Below, in pieces: positions 47,521 to 55,823 of a stretch of DNA of 64,000 bases. Every line of letters starts with the position of its first letter. The first letter of the stretch is position 1. The stretch lies in NCBI RefSeq assembly GCF_000819445.1, contig NZ_CP005286.1:1240001-1304000 (forward strand), read 5' to 3'. The notes below the pieces were generated by a model. It made no database searches and was not told where the DNA came from. It was given only the letters and a program-made list of their open reading frames with translations. The position numbers and the translations under genes were made by a program. Source of the DNA: Corynebacterium humireducens NBRC 106098 = DSM 45392. GTDB taxonomy: Bacteria; Actinomycetota; Actinomycetes; Mycobacteriales; Mycobacteriaceae.

Positions 47521-48958
47521 GCTCCAGGCGCGGCCAGTGGGCCGTGTCCGCCAGCAGCTGCCGGTCGTGCGTGACCAGGACGACCGCGGCCTCCGTCCCC
47601 TCCAGCGCCTGCGTCAGTTGGGTGACGGCGTTGATGGAGAGGTGGTTCGTGGGTTCGTCGAGAAGCAGGACGGACGGACCGGCGCCGAGCACGCGGGCGA
47701 TGTCGCGGCGTCGCTGCTGCCCCATGGACAGCGGCTGATCCGTGTCCGCGGACTCCTGGGGGAGGAATCCGAGGGCGGAGGGGTCGGGCACGTGGACCGT
47801 GCCGGTGGTGGGCGCGAGCCGGCCGGTGAGGATGTCGATGAGGGTCGACTTGCCGGCCCCGTTGGGGCCGGTGATCACCAGCCGGTCGCCGCCGCGGACA
47901 GCCAGGTCGACGGGGCCGCGGAGCCGTCCCTCCAGCGAGAGTCCCTCGGCACGCAGGTAGGTGCGCGTGGACTTCGCGTGGAGACGCGGGAAGGTGAGCA
48001 CCGGCGGTGGCGGCGGCAGGGTCACGGCGTGGGCCGCGAGTGCCTCCTGCCGACGCCGGACCGCCTGCACCACGCCGGGGGCGCGTGACTGGCGGGCGTG
48101 CTTGCCGGTTCCCTTCGGGGGACGCCAGCCGGTGCTCAGCCGGGACTGCGCCTGCTGCAGGTCGGACTGCAGCCGGGCCTGGCGGGCGGTCTGGGCGGCG
48201 TAGTCGTCCGCCCACGCCTGCTCGAGGGCGGCGCGTCCGGCCCGGTAGCCCTCGTAGCCGGTGCCCCACACACGCGGCAGGCCGTCGGGGGTGGGGTCGA
48301 GGTCGAGGACGGTGGTGGCCAGGTCGGCCAGCAGTGCCCTGTCATGGGTGACGACGAGCACCGAACCGGCGCGACCGCGGAGCTGTTCCGTGAGGAAGGC
48401 GAGTCCCGCGTGGTCGAGGTGGTTGGTGGGTTCGTCGAGGAGCAGGTGATCGTGGTGGCCGGCGAGCAGGCACGCCAGACGGACGCGGTAGCGCTGTCCG
48501 ACGGACAGGTCGGCGAGGGCCACCTCGTCCGGGAAGTCCGCGTCGAGGGACGCGAGGGCGGAGCGGACGCGGCGGTGGGCGTCCCAGGCGTCGAGACGCT
48601 CGGCCTCGGCGAGTGCCGCCTCGTACTCCCCGGGGTCGGACTCGATGGTGGGGAGGGCGGCGTCGAGACGCGCGAGGGCGAGTTCCGCCGGGCGGATGAT
48701 CTCGCGGACGGCGTCGCCGACGGTGCCGGAGACGTCCATCTGCTGTTCGGCGACCGCGAGGCTGCCGTGGCAGGTGACGTGTCCGGAGTCGGGGAGCAGG
48801 CGTCCGGTGAGGAGGTGGATGAGCGTGGTCTTGCCGCGGCCGTTCTCGCCGACGACGAAGAGGCGGTCACCCCGGGAGAGGGTGAACGAGAGGTCGGTGA
48901 ACACGGTGCGTGTGCCACGGGTGGCGGAGACTGATTCCGCGCGGAGATGAGCGGGCAT
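47468..48958 (-). CDS. ABC-F ribosome-associated ATPase, resistance-type
   Basis: The 496-residue soluble protein has two ABC ATPase domains without membrane segments: Walker [10 protein letters not shown] and GPNGAGKST, signatures LSVGQRYRV and LSMGQQRRR, and two Walker [11 protein letters not shown]. The inter-domain linker (about 235-320) is rich in Gln, Arg and Ala, as in ABC-F proteins that enter the ribosomal E site. Some give resistance to macrolides, lincosamides or pleuromutilins; others regulate translation. The ATG at 48958 fits family length; an open frame continues upstream but through the regulatory leader. Expression is probably controlled by the uORF and hairpins upstream. Confidence 0.85.
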   Translation of the reverse strand: MPAHLRAESVSATRGTRTVFTDLSFTLSRGDRLFVVGENGRGKTTLIHLLTGRLLPDSGHVTCHGSLAVAEQQMDVSGTVGDAVREIIRPAELALARLDAALPTIESDPGEYEAALAEAERLDAWDAHRRVRSALASLDADFPDEVALADLSVGQRYRVRLACLLAGHHDHLLLDEPTNHLDHAGLAFLTEQLRGRAGSVLVVTHDRALLADLATTVLDLDPTPDGLPRVWGTGYEGYRAGRAALEQAWADDYAAQTARQARLQSDLQQAQSRLSTGWRPPKGTGKHARQSRAPGVVQAVRRRQEALAAHAVTLPPPPPVLTFPRLHAKSTRTYLRAEGLSLEGRLRGPVDLAVRGGDRLVITGPNGAGKSTLIDILTGRLAPTTGTVHVPDPSALGFLPQESADTDQPLSMGQQRRRDIARVLGAGPSVLLLDEPTNHLSINAVTQLTQALEGTEAAVVLVTHDRQLLADTAHWPRLELRPADAPPATPGGGSPR

Positions 48959-48980
48959 CGGGGTGCTTTCTGTACGGGGA

Positions 48981-49048
48981 TGTGCAGGAACGACGAGGCA
49001 CACGCCGACGTCACGGCTGGGCCGGAGGGCGTGTGCGGGGGTGTTCCT
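48981..49048 (-). promoter_or_regulatory. Attenuator-like leader of the ABC-F gene
   Basis: On the minus strand GCACACGCC (49036-49028) pairs perfectly with GGCGTGTGC (49006-48998). Outer arms AGGAAC (49048-49043) and GTTCCT (48991-48986) can extend the stem and include the last bases of the uORF. The second arm can instead pair, through TGTGC, with GCACA at 48985-48981. These are mutually exclusive folds that a ribosome on the uORF could switch. No T run is present, so control may act on translation, or termination may be factor-dependent. Confidence 0.55.
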
Positions 49049-49067
49049 ACAGGAAGTACAGATGCAT
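49047..49067 (-). CDS. Leader peptide uORF, MHLYFL
   Basis: A six-codon ORF (Met-His-Leu-Tyr-Phe-Leu, then TAG) begins exactly seven bases after the TATTAT box of a good promoter, so it would be the leaderless 5' end of the ABC-F mRNA. Its length and aromatic/leucine composition resemble the MsrD leader peptide MYLIFM, where a macrolide-bound ribosome stalls and turns on an ABC-F gene. The stop overlaps the outer hairpin arm. Coding was inferred from position, not measured. Confidence 0.6.
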   Translation of the reverse strand: MHLYFL

Positions 49068-49074
49068 GACGCAG

Positions 49075-49103
49075 ATAATAAACGATTCAGCATGAGTTGT
49101 CTA
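49075..49103 (-). promoter_or_regulatory. Promoter of the uORF/ABC-F transcript
   Basis: The minus strand reads TAGACA (49103-49098), 17 bases, then TATTAT (49080-49075), which is one of the best sigma-A promoters in the window. Seven bases later comes the uORF ATG. Confidence 0.7.
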
Positions 49104-49227
49104 CGTCAAGTCCTTGGCATTGACTTTTCGACGTTGCGTCGTGTCGTCGAAACCCGCGGGAATCACGATGTACCCTGTGTGACAACGGCGTAATTAGCCT
49201 GTAGTCGATTCAGTCAAGGAAGAGGGT

Positions 49228-50109
49228 ATGACTGTGAGCGGAGAGGGACTGTCCCAGGAGCCCGGTGTCGAGGTCGGCCTGACCGGCCGCCCGGTGCGCG
49301 AGCTGCCGCAGCCTGCTCCCCTGGACCGGCACGGGCCCGCGACGATCATCTCGATGTGCAACCAGAAGGGCGGCGTCGGCAAGACGACGTCGACCATCAA
49401 CCTGGGCGCCTGCCTCGCGGAGATCGGCCGCAAGGTCCTCCTCGTCGACCTGGACCCGCAGGGCGCCCTCTCGGCGGGCCTCGGCGTCCCCCACGACGAG
49501 CTCGACATCACGGTCTACGACCTGCTGCTCGACAACCAGACCTCGATCCACTCGGCGATCCACCAGACGGCCGTGCCCGGCATGGACCTGGTGCCCGCCA
49601 ACATCGACCTCTCGGCGGCGGAGATCCAGCTCGTCAACGAGGTGGGCCGCGAGCAGACCCTGGCCCGTGCCCTGCGTCCGGTGATGAAGGAGTACGACTT
49701 CATCATCCTCGACTGCCAGCCCTCCCTCGGCCTGCTGACGGTCAACGCGCTGGCCTGCTCCCACGGGGTCATCATCCCGATGGAGTGCGAGTACTTCTCG
49801 CTGCGTGGCCTGGCGCTGCTCACCGACACGGTGGAGAAGGTCGCGGACCGTCTCAACTTCGACCTGGAGATCCTCGGCATCCTGGTCACCATGTTCGACC
49901 GGCGCACCTCCCACGCCCGCGAGGTCATGTCGCGCGTGGTGGAGGTGTTCGGTGACCGGGTCTTCGACTCGGTGATCACCCGCACGGTCCGGTTCCCGGA
50001 GACCTCCGTCGCCGGCGAGCCGATCATCACGTGGGCGCCTTCCTCCCAGGGGGCGGAGCAGTACCGCAACCTGGCCCTCGAGGTCCTGGAGCGGACCGCG
50101 CTCCGGTGA
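49228..50109 (+). CDS. pldP: Orphan ParA-family ATPase, PldP-like
   Basis: The 293-residue protein has a ParA/MinD Walker A (CNQKGGVGKTT, residues 44-54, with the signature lysine), LVDLDPQGAL and ILDCQPSLG. In C. glutamicum the ParA-like protein PldP is encoded just before scpA and influences division-site selection, and the same order is seen here. No parB follows, as expected for an orphan. The ATG follows AAGGAAGAGGG. A TAGCCT box at 49195-49200 is a possible -10. Confidence 0.85.
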   Translation: MTVSGEGLSQEPGVEVGLTGRPVRELPQPAPLDRHGPATIISMCNQKGGVGKTTSTINLGACLAEIGRKVLLVDLDPQGALSAGLGVPHDELDITVYDLLLDNQTSIHSAIHQTAVPGMDLVPANIDLSAAEIQLVNEVGREQTLARALRPVMKEYDFIILDCQPSLGLLTVNALACSHGVIIPMECEYFSLRGLALLTDTVEKVADRLNFDLEILGILVTMFDRRTSHAREVMSRVVEVFGDRVFDSVITRTVRFPETSVAGEPIITWAPSSQGAEQYRNLALEVLERTALR

Positions 50110-50909
50110 CGGGGGAGCAGGCGGAGGTCCCGGGGTTCCGGGTCGCGCTCACCAACTTCGAGGGGCCGTTTGACCTGCTGCTGCAGCTCATCGGCTCCCG
50201 GCGTCTCGACGTCACCGAGGTGGCCCTCTCCGCGGTGACCGACGAGTTCATCGCCTACACCCGCGCGCTGGGGGAGACCGCGGACCTCGACGAGACCACC
50301 GAGTTCCTGGTCGTCGCCGCCACCCTGCTGGACCTCAAGGCCGCCCGGCTCCTGCCGCGCGGCGACGTCGAGGATCTTGAGGACCTCGCCCTCCTGGAGA
50401 CCCGGGACCTGCTCTTCGCGCGCCTCCTCCAGTACCGGGCGTACAAGCAGGTGGCCGACCTGTTCGCCACCTGGCAGAAGAAGGCGCAGCGCCGCTATCC
50501 GCGGGCGGTGGGCATGGAGCCGCAGTTCGCGGACCTCATGCCGCCGGTGGTTCTGGGGCTCACGCCCGCCGGTTTCGCGGAGGTGGCCGCGGGGGTGTTC
50601 CGCCCCCGCCCGCCGGAGGAGGTGGGCACCGCACACCTGCACCAGGTGGCGGTGTCGGTGCCGGAGCAGGCGGGGCGCATCCTCGACACCCTGCGGCTCA
50701 TGGGGGCCGGGCACTGGCTGACCTTCCAGGCGCTGACCCGTGACTGCACGGTGTCCATGGAGGTGGTCGGCCGCTTCCTCGCCCTGCTGGAGCTCTACAA
50801 GGCGCAGGCCGTGGAGGCCATGCAGGAGGAGGCCCTGGGGGAGCTGTCGGTCAGCTGGACGGGCCTGGAGGTGGATCCGACGGTGGTGGCCGCGACCAAC
50901 TGGGACTAG
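50106..50909 (+). CDS. scpA: Segregation and condensation protein A
   Basis: The 267-residue kleisin bridges SMC heads together with ScpB. It has the N-terminal FRVALTNFEGPFDLLLQLI motif and a C-terminal winged-helix stretch. The GTG at 50106 overlaps the pldP stop (GTGA). scpB is not next to it but about 4.9 kb away, after an inserted biotin module; the last four bases overlap the convergent transporter gene. Confidence 0.92.
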   Translation: MTGEQAEVPGFRVALTNFEGPFDLLLQLIGSRRLDVTEVALSAVTDEFIAYTRALGETADLDETTEFLVVAATLLDLKAARLLPRGDVEDLEDLALLETRDLLFARLLQYRAYKQVADLFATWQKKAQRRYPRAVGMEPQFADLMPPVVLGLTPAGFAEVAAGVFRPRPPEEVGTAHLHQVAVSVPEQAGRILDTLRLMGAGHWLTFQALTRDCTVSMEVVGRFLALLELYKAQAVEAMQEEALGELSVSWTGLEVDPTVVAATNWD

Positions 50910-52408
50910 CCCTCCCCGGGGCATTCGGAGGTGAGGTGGCGCCGCAGTGCCCGGGAGGCCGCGAGGCAGACGACGCCGATGAGGATCGCGGCGGCCGCGA
51001 CCGAGAGGAAGTAGGTCCGCTCGCTGTCGGCGGAGGTGGAGTCGTAGAAGGTGGACAGCGTGCCGGCCAGGGAGGTGCCGATCGCCAGGGTGAGGAAGTA
51101 GAGAGCGGAGAAGCGGGTGGCGAAGGCCCGCGGGGCGTGGATGGCCGTGGAGGCCATGCCGATGGGGCCGATGAGCATCTCGCCGAGGGAGAGCGTGCCG
51201 ATCGCGGCCGCGAGGACGAGGAAGGGCGTGGAGTTCTCGCCGCCGCCGACAAACGGCAGCATGATGAGCATGCTCGATCCGGCGATGATGACGCCGACGC
51301 CCATCTTCGTGGAGGAGGCGGGGCCGCGGGAGCCGAGGCGGACCCACAGCCAGGCCAGGGGGAGGGAGAAGGCGAGGATGTAGAAGGGGTTGAGGGACTG
51401 GGTCCAGGCGGCGGGGATCTCGTGGCCGGCGACGGTGCGGTCGAGGCGGACGTCGGAGTAGACGGCCAGGACGCCGTAGATCTGAGACTGCAGCGCCCAG
51501 TAGGTGGTGGAGGCGAGGAAGAGGGGGACGAAGGCGAGGACGCGGCGTCGTTCGCCCGGGGTGACGGCGGGGGAGAGGAACATCTGGCCGAAGAGGAGCA
51601 GGGCCGCGGCGACGGTGATGACGAGGAAGGTGGCGGCCAGGCGGGCCGGGGTGATCACGCCGACGGCGAGCAGGGCCACGACGAGGGCGACGGCCGCGAC
51701 CGCGGCGATGATGATGAGCCGGGCGCGGGCGGGGGCCAGCGGCTGGGTGGGGCGGGTGAGCAGGCGGGCGGTCTCGGCGCCGAGGGACGCCATGAGCCGG
51801 GGACGCATCGCCAGGTAGACGACCAGCCCGAGGACCATGAGGGCGGCGGCGGCCGCGAAGCCGGCGTGGAATCCGTGACGTTCGGCGAGCCAGCCGGTGA
51901 TGAGGGGGCCGAGCAGGGCGCCGACGTTGATGCCGAGGTAGAAGATCTGGAAGGCGGCGTCGCGACGCGGGGAGGCGGCGGGGTAGGCCTGGCCGAGGAC
52001 GGTGACGGCCGCGGTCTTGAGCAGGCCGGATCCGGCGGCGATGAGGAGCAGTCCCGGGATGAGTCCGAGGAAGCCGGGGAGGGCGGAGAGTGCGACGTGT
52101 CCGCCGACGAGGAGACCCGCGCCGGTGAGGAGGGTGCGTTCGGCACCGAGGACGCGGTCGCCGATCCAGCCGCCGGCGAAGGTGCACAGGTAGAGGAAGG
52201 CGCCGTAGGCGCCGACGAGGGCGGTGGCCTCGGCGGTGGCCATGCCGAGGCCGCCGTCGGTGGCCTGGAAGTAGAGGTAGTAGGCGAGGATGGCCTGCAT
52301 GCCGTAGAAGCTGAAGCGCTCCCACATCTCGATGCTCACCATGGAGGGCATGGCGATCGGGTGGGTGTCCCGACCTGCCGCCCTTGAACGCTGTTCAAGA
52401 ATGGTCAT
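50906..52408 (-). CDS. POT/PTR2-family proton-coupled transporter linked to biotin genes
   Basis: The 500-residue protein has 12-14 transmembrane helices and the POT hallmarks: ExxER (Glu27 to Arg31 in EMWERFSFYG), GGWIGDRVLGAERT and YLGINVGALLGPLI. POT transporters import di- and tripeptides with protons. The gene is divergent from bioA and carries a BioQ-like box inside its first codons and another over its -35 region, so the substrate may be biotin-related, such as biocytin or a precursor. The minus strand reads CATAAT, eight bases, then ATG, a leaderless start. Confidence 0.82.
   Translation of the reverse strand: MTILEQRSRAAGRDTHPIAMPSMVSIEMWERFSFYGMQAILAYYLYFQATDGGLGMATAEATALVGAYGAFLYLCTFAGGWIGDRVLGAERTLLTGAGLLVGGHVALSALPGFLGLIPGLLLIAAGSGLLKTAAVTVLGQAYPAASPRRDAAFQIFYLGINVGALLGPLITGWLAERHGFHAGFAAAAALMVLGLVVYLAMRPRLMASLGAETARLLTRPTQPLAPARARLIIIAAVAAVALVVALLAVGVITPARLAATFLVITVAAALLLFGQMFLSPAVTPGERRRVLAFVPLFLASTTYWALQSQIYGVLAVYSDVRLDRTVAGHEIPAAWTQSLNPFYILAFSLPLAWLWVRLGSRGPASSTKMGVGVIIAGSSMLIMLPFVGGGENSTPFLVLAAAIGTLSLGEMLIGPIGMASTAIHAPRAFATRFSALYFLTLAIGTSLAGTLSTFYDSTSADSERTYFLSVAAAAILIGVVCLAASRALRRHLTSECPGEG
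52384..52398. promoter_or_regulatory. BioQ-like operator 1
   Basis: TTGAACGCTGTTCAA is a perfect 6-3-6 palindrome. It lies within codons 4-9 of the transporter gene, just after its transcription start. It fits the BioQ motif TGAAC-N3-GTTAC as I recall it. Confidence 0.65.
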
Positions 52409-52438
52409 GGGGGATGATTATGCCGTGCCGCGGCGTAG

Positions 52439-52453
52439 TTGAACGTTGTTCAA
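52439..52453. promoter_or_regulatory. BioQ-like operator 2
   Basis: TTGAACGTTGTTCAA is a perfect palindrome that overlaps the -35 region of the transporter promoter and lies upstream of bioA. Confidence 0.68.
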
Positions 52454-52484
52454 CCCTCATCGGGGGTGTCCGGGGCACGCATGA

Positions 52485-52499
52485 TTGAATGGTGTTCAA
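52485..52499. promoter_or_regulatory. BioQ-like operator 3
   Basis: TTGAATGGTGTTCAA, the third copy with one changed base, extends to longer symmetric arms (52482-52502). It overlaps the likely bioA start region just after CATGAT (52480-52485). Confidence 0.65.
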
Positions 52500-52528
52500 T
52501 CATGGCCCCGAACTGCAGGAGAGTCACC

Positions 52529-53767
52529 ATGCGCCCCGCTGAGATCACTGAGATTATTGCGCTCGACCGCGCCCACGTGTGGCACCCCTATGCCCCGGCA
52601 CACACCACCAACCTGCCGGTCTCCGCGACCGCGGGCATCCACCTCGAACTCGCCGACGGCCGCCGTGTCATCGACGGCATGAGCTCCTGGTGGGCCGCCA
52701 TCCACGGCCACGGACACCCCGCGCTGGTGGCCGCCGCGACGGAGCAGATCGGCCGCATGAGCCACGTCATGTTCGGCGGACTCACCCACGAACCGGCCGT
52801 CACCCTCGCTGGCCGGCTCGCCGACATGACGGGCCTCCCGCACGTCTTCTTCTCCGACTCCGGCTCCGTGTCCGTCGAGGTCGCCGTCAAGATGGCCCTC
52901 CAGTACGCCCGCGGCACCGGCCACCCCGAACGCACCCGCCTGCTCACCTGGCGTTCCGGCTACCACGGCGACACCTTCGCCGCGATGAGCGTCTGCGACC
53001 CCGACGGCGGCATGCACTCCCTGTGGGAGGGCACCCTCGCCGAGCAGATCTTCGCCCCGGCCCCGCCCACCGGGGAGCCCGGCGACTACCTCACCCGCTT
53101 CGAGATGCTTGTCGACGCCTCCGTCGCCGCCGTCATCGTCGAGCCCGGCGTCCAGGGCGCCGGCGGCATGCGCTTCCACGACCCCGCCCTGCTGCGCGGG
53201 CTGCGGGACATCTGCGACCGCCACGGCATCCTGCTCATCGTCGACGAGATCGCCACGGGCTTCGGCCGGACCGGCGAGCTCTTCGTCAGCACCGGGGCCG
53301 GGGTGCGGCCCGACATCATGTGCGTGGGCAAGGCGCTGACCGGCGGATTCATGACCCTGGCCGCCACGCTGTGCACCGCCGAGGTGGCCGCGGGCATCGG
53401 CACGCTCATGCACGGACCGACCTTCATGGCCAACCCGCTCGCCTGCGCCGTCGCCACCGCCTCCCTCGACCTCATCGCCACCGGCGGGTGGCGCCGTGAC
53501 GTCGCCCGCATCGAGGCCGGGCTGCGCGCCGGCCTGGCGCCCCTGCGGGAGGCCCCCGGGGTGGCCGACGTGCGGGTGCGTGGGGCGATCGGGGTCGTGG
53601 AGATGGAGCAGCCCGTGGACATGGAGGCCACCACGCAGGCCGCCCTCGCGGAGGGGGTGTGGCTGCGACCCTTCGGCCGGCTCATCTACACGATGCCGCC
53701 GTACATCTGCACCGACGACGACGTCGCGCAGATCTGCCGCGGCATCCGGGCGGCGGTGGCGGCATGA
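52529..53767 (+). CDS. bioA: Adenosylmethionine-8-amino-7-oxononanoate aminotransferase
   Basis: The 412-residue PLP enzyme converts KAPA to DAPA using AdoMet as amino donor. It has [10 protein letters not shown] and [15 protein letters not shown] near the start, a PLP lysine in [11 protein letters not shown] near residue 268 and [15 protein letters not shown]. The ATG at 52529 lies after CAGGAGAG. It is co-transcribed with bioD and preceded by BioQ-like boxes. No bioF, bioH or bioB gene lies nearby, in keeping with precursor-dependent corynebacteria. Confidence 0.95.
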   Translation: MRPAEITEIIALDRAHVWHPYAPAHTTNLPVSATAGIHLELADGRRVIDGMSSWWAAIHGHGHPALVAAATEQIGRMSHVMFGGLTHEPAVTLAGRLADMTGLPHVFFSDSGSVSVEVAVKMALQYARGTGHPERTRLLTWRSGYHGDTFAAMSVCDPDGGMHSLWEGTLAEQIFAPAPPTGEPGDYLTRFEMLVDASVAAVIVEPGVQGAGGMRFHDPALLRGLRDICDRHGILLIVDEIATGFGRTGELFVSTGAGVRPDIMCVGKALTGGFMTLAATLCTAEVAAGIGTLMHGPTFMANPLACAVATASLDLIATGGWRRDVARIEAGLRAGLAPLREAPGVADVRVRGAIGVVEMEQPVDMEATTQAALAEGVWLRPFGRLIYTMPPYICTDDDVAQICRGIRAAVAA

Positions 53768-54429
53768 TCATCGTCGTCACCGGCACCGGCACCGACGTGG
53801 GCAAGACGGTCGCCACCGCGGCCGTCGCCTCCGTGCTCCGCGACCGCGGACACACCGTGCTCCCCGTCAAGCCGGTGCAGACCGGGGAGCCGGAGGGCAG
53901 TGGGGACGTGGTGAGCGTCGAGAAGCTCACGGGGCTGCGGGGCGTGGAGCTCGCCCGCTACCCGGAGCCGCTGGCCCCGAACATCGCGGCCCGGCGCGCC
54001 GGAATGCCGCAGGTGGAGAGGGCGGACCTGGTCGCCCGGATCCGGGAGCTCGACGGGCCGGACCACACCGTGCTCGTCGAGGGGGCGGGCGGACTGCTCG
54101 TGCGCCTCGCCGACGACCTGACCATCGCCGACGTGGCCGCGGACCTGGACGCCCCGCTCCTGGTGGTGACCTCACTGGGGTTGGGCAGCCTCAACGCCGC
54201 CGAGCTGACCGTCTCGGCGGCGCACGCACGGGGCCTGCGCGTGCTGGGCCTCATCGGGGGCAGCCTCCCGGCGGAGCCGGACCTGGCCACCCGGGAGAAC
54301 CTCGCCGAGCTGCCGCGTGTGACCGGGGTGCGGCTGCTCGGCTGCCTGCCCGAGTCGGCGGGCACCCTCGACCGCCGGAAGTTCGGTGAGAGTGCCCGCC
54401 GGGCGCTGGACCTCAGGGACGTGCCTTGA
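53764..54429 (+). CDS. bioD: Dethiobiotin synthetase
   Basis: The 221-residue ATPase closes the ureido ring of dethiobiotin from DAPA and CO2. It has the P-loop GTGTDVGKT at the N-terminus, KPVQTG and [11 protein letters not shown]. It overlaps bioA by ATGA and, at its end, overlaps the convergent acetyltransferase gene by 17 bases. Confidence 0.95.
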   Translation: MIIVVTGTGTDVGKTVATAAVASVLRDRGHTVLPVKPVQTGEPEGSGDVVSVEKLTGLRGVELARYPEPLAPNIAARRAGMPQVERADLVARIRELDGPDHTVLVEGAGGLLVRLADDLTIADVAADLDAPLLVVTSLGLGSLNAAELTVSAAHARGLRVLGLIGGSLPAEPDLATRENLAELPRVTGVRLLGCLPESAGTLDRRKFGESARRALDLRDVP

Positions 54430-54976
54430 GGAACTCGAGGATCTCCTCCGGCAGCTCACGGTCCGCGTAGATGCGGACGTCCGGCTCGGAGGGGTCGTCG
54501 CCGGTGCCCACACGGCGCCCCTCCCACACCGGACGGAGCCCGACCTTCTCCAGGACGCGGGCCGAGGCCGGGTGGTTGGTGGTGATGCGCGCGGTGACCG
54601 GGGTGTCCGGGTCGAGGCGCCGCGCCGCCTTGAGGGCGGCCTCCGAGACCTCGGTGGCGAAGCCGTTGCCCCACTTCTCGGGGCGGAAACGGTACTTGAG
54701 GTCCCACACGCGGCCGTCGACAAGTTCGATGCCGCCGACGCCGATGAACTCGGTCGGCTGGTCGCGCATGTAGACGCCCCACGGGCCGAGGCCCTTCGCG
54801 GCCCAGGACGCCTGGGTGCGGCCGATGAGCTGGTGGGTCTCTTTGACCGTCTCGTGACGGGCCTGCGGGCGGTGCTCCCAGATGCGCTTGTCGCTGTAGA
54901 CCTTGTAGGCCTCGGCGTCGTGACGCGCGCTCAGGGGCATGAGGATGAGTCGTTCGGTTCTCGTGACAGTAGCCAT
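54413..54976 (-). CDS. GNAT-family N-acetyltransferase, RimJ/RimL-like
   Basis: The 187-residue protein has the RimJ-type pattern TERLILMPLSARHDAEAYKVYSD, LKYRFRPEKWGNGFATEVSEAAL (acetyl-CoA loop) and NHPASARVLEKVGLRPV. It transfers an acetyl group to an amine; the target is unknown. The minus strand reads TAACAT, six bases, then ATG, a leaderless start overlapped by a CRP/GlxR-like site. Confidence 0.8.
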   Translation of the reverse strand: MATVTRTERLILMPLSARHDAEAYKVYSDKRIWEHRPQARHETVKETHQLIGRTQASWAAKGLGPWGVYMRDQPTEFIGVGGIELVDGRVWDLKYRFRPEKWGNGFATEVSEAALKAARRLDPDTPVTARITTNHPASARVLEKVGLRPVWEGRRVGTGDDPSEPDVRIYADRELPEEILEFLKARP

Positions 54977-54983
54977 GCGGCGA

Positions 54984-54999
54984 TGTTACACAGATCACA
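54984..54999. promoter_or_regulatory. Candidate GlxR (CRP-type) binding site
   Basis: TGTTACACAGATCACA matches TGTGA-N6-TCACA at nine of ten defined positions. It overlaps the acetyltransferase -10 on the minus strand and lies about 23 bases upstream of the sulfurtransferase -35 on the plus strand, so it could repress one and help the other. Confidence 0.5.
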
Positions 55000-55045
55000 T
55001 TTCTACGTACAGCTTTTCCGGTGACTTTTTCGGCGGCATTTTTCC

Positions 55046-55061
55046 TACACTGGCACTCATG
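55046..55061 (+). promoter_or_regulatory. Leaderless promoter of the sulfurtransferase gene
   Basis: TGACTT at 55022-55027 and TACACT at 55046-55051, 18 bases apart, are followed seven bases later by the ATG at 55059. Confidence 0.55.
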
Positions 55062-55823
55062 AACCCGCTGATCTCCGTCGATGAACTGGTCACGCTGCGT
55101 GAATGGAGCGATCCGGTCGTCCTCTGCGCCTCCATGGGGCCGACCCCGCCCACCCACGGCATCCCCGGTTCCCACCTGGCCGACCTGGAGGGGGACTTCT
55201 CCGACCCCACCGACCCGCTGCCACACACCGTCCCCGCGGACCTGACAGCGCTCTTCGCCTCCTACGGCGTCTCCGACGGCACGCCCGTCGTGGTCTACGA
55301 CGACCAGGGAGGGGCGACCGCGCCCCGCGTGTGGTGGCTCGCGCAGGTCGCGGGCGTCCGGGCGCGCGTCCTCGACGGGGGACTGCCCGCCTGGCGGGCC
55401 GCCGGCCACGACGTGGCGGAACTCCTCGCCCCGACCACGCGGGGCACCCTCACCGCCGCGACCCGCCCGGAACTGCTCCGCGACAGGTCCCAGGTGGAGT
55501 CGGACGGTCGACTCGTCGTCGACGCCCGCTCCGCCGGCCGTTTCGCCGGCACCGAGCCGGAGCCGCGTCCCGGCCTGCGCTCCGGGCACATCCCGGGCGC
55601 CGTCAACCTGCCCTTCACCGAGGTCTACGACGACACCGGCCGCATGCGTCCTGCCGCTGAGCTGCAGGAACTCTTCCGTGAGCGGGTGGGGGAGCGCACC
55701 GACCTCACCTTCTCCTGCGGCTCCGGGGTGACCGCCTGCGTCGACGCCCTCGCCGCCACCGTCGCCGGCTACGAGGACCTCGCGGTCTACGAGGGCTCCT
55801 GGTCGGAGTGGGGGCGCCTGTGA
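55059..55823 (+). CDS. sseA: Sulfurtransferase with two rhodanese domains
   Basis: The 254-residue protein has an inactive N-terminal rhodanese domain and a C-terminal one with the active Cys in SCGSGVTAC (near residue 220). CGSGVTAC is typical of 3-mercaptopyruvate/thiosulfate sulfurtransferases. TACACT seven bases before the ATG indicates a leaderless start. It overlaps scpB and precedes it as in C. glutamicum. Confidence 0.88.
   Translation: MNPLISVDELVTLREWSDPVVLCASMGPTPPTHGIPGSHLADLEGDFSDPTDPLPHTVPADLTALFASYGVSDGTPVVVYDDQGGATAPRVWWLAQVAGVRARVLDGGLPAWRAAGHDVAELLAPTTRGTLTAATRPELLRDRSQVESDGRLVVDARSAGRFAGTEPEPRPGLRSGHIPGAVNLPFTEVYDDTGRMRPAAELQELFRERVGERTDLTFSCGSGVTACVDALAATVAGYEDLAVYEGSWSEWGRL

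Noticed and set aside
48959..49093. An N-terminal extension of the ABC-F protein in the same frame
   Set aside because: The extension would read through the promoter, uORF and hairpin leader, is Cys/Arg/Pro-rich and is absent from the family; the ATG at 48958 fits.
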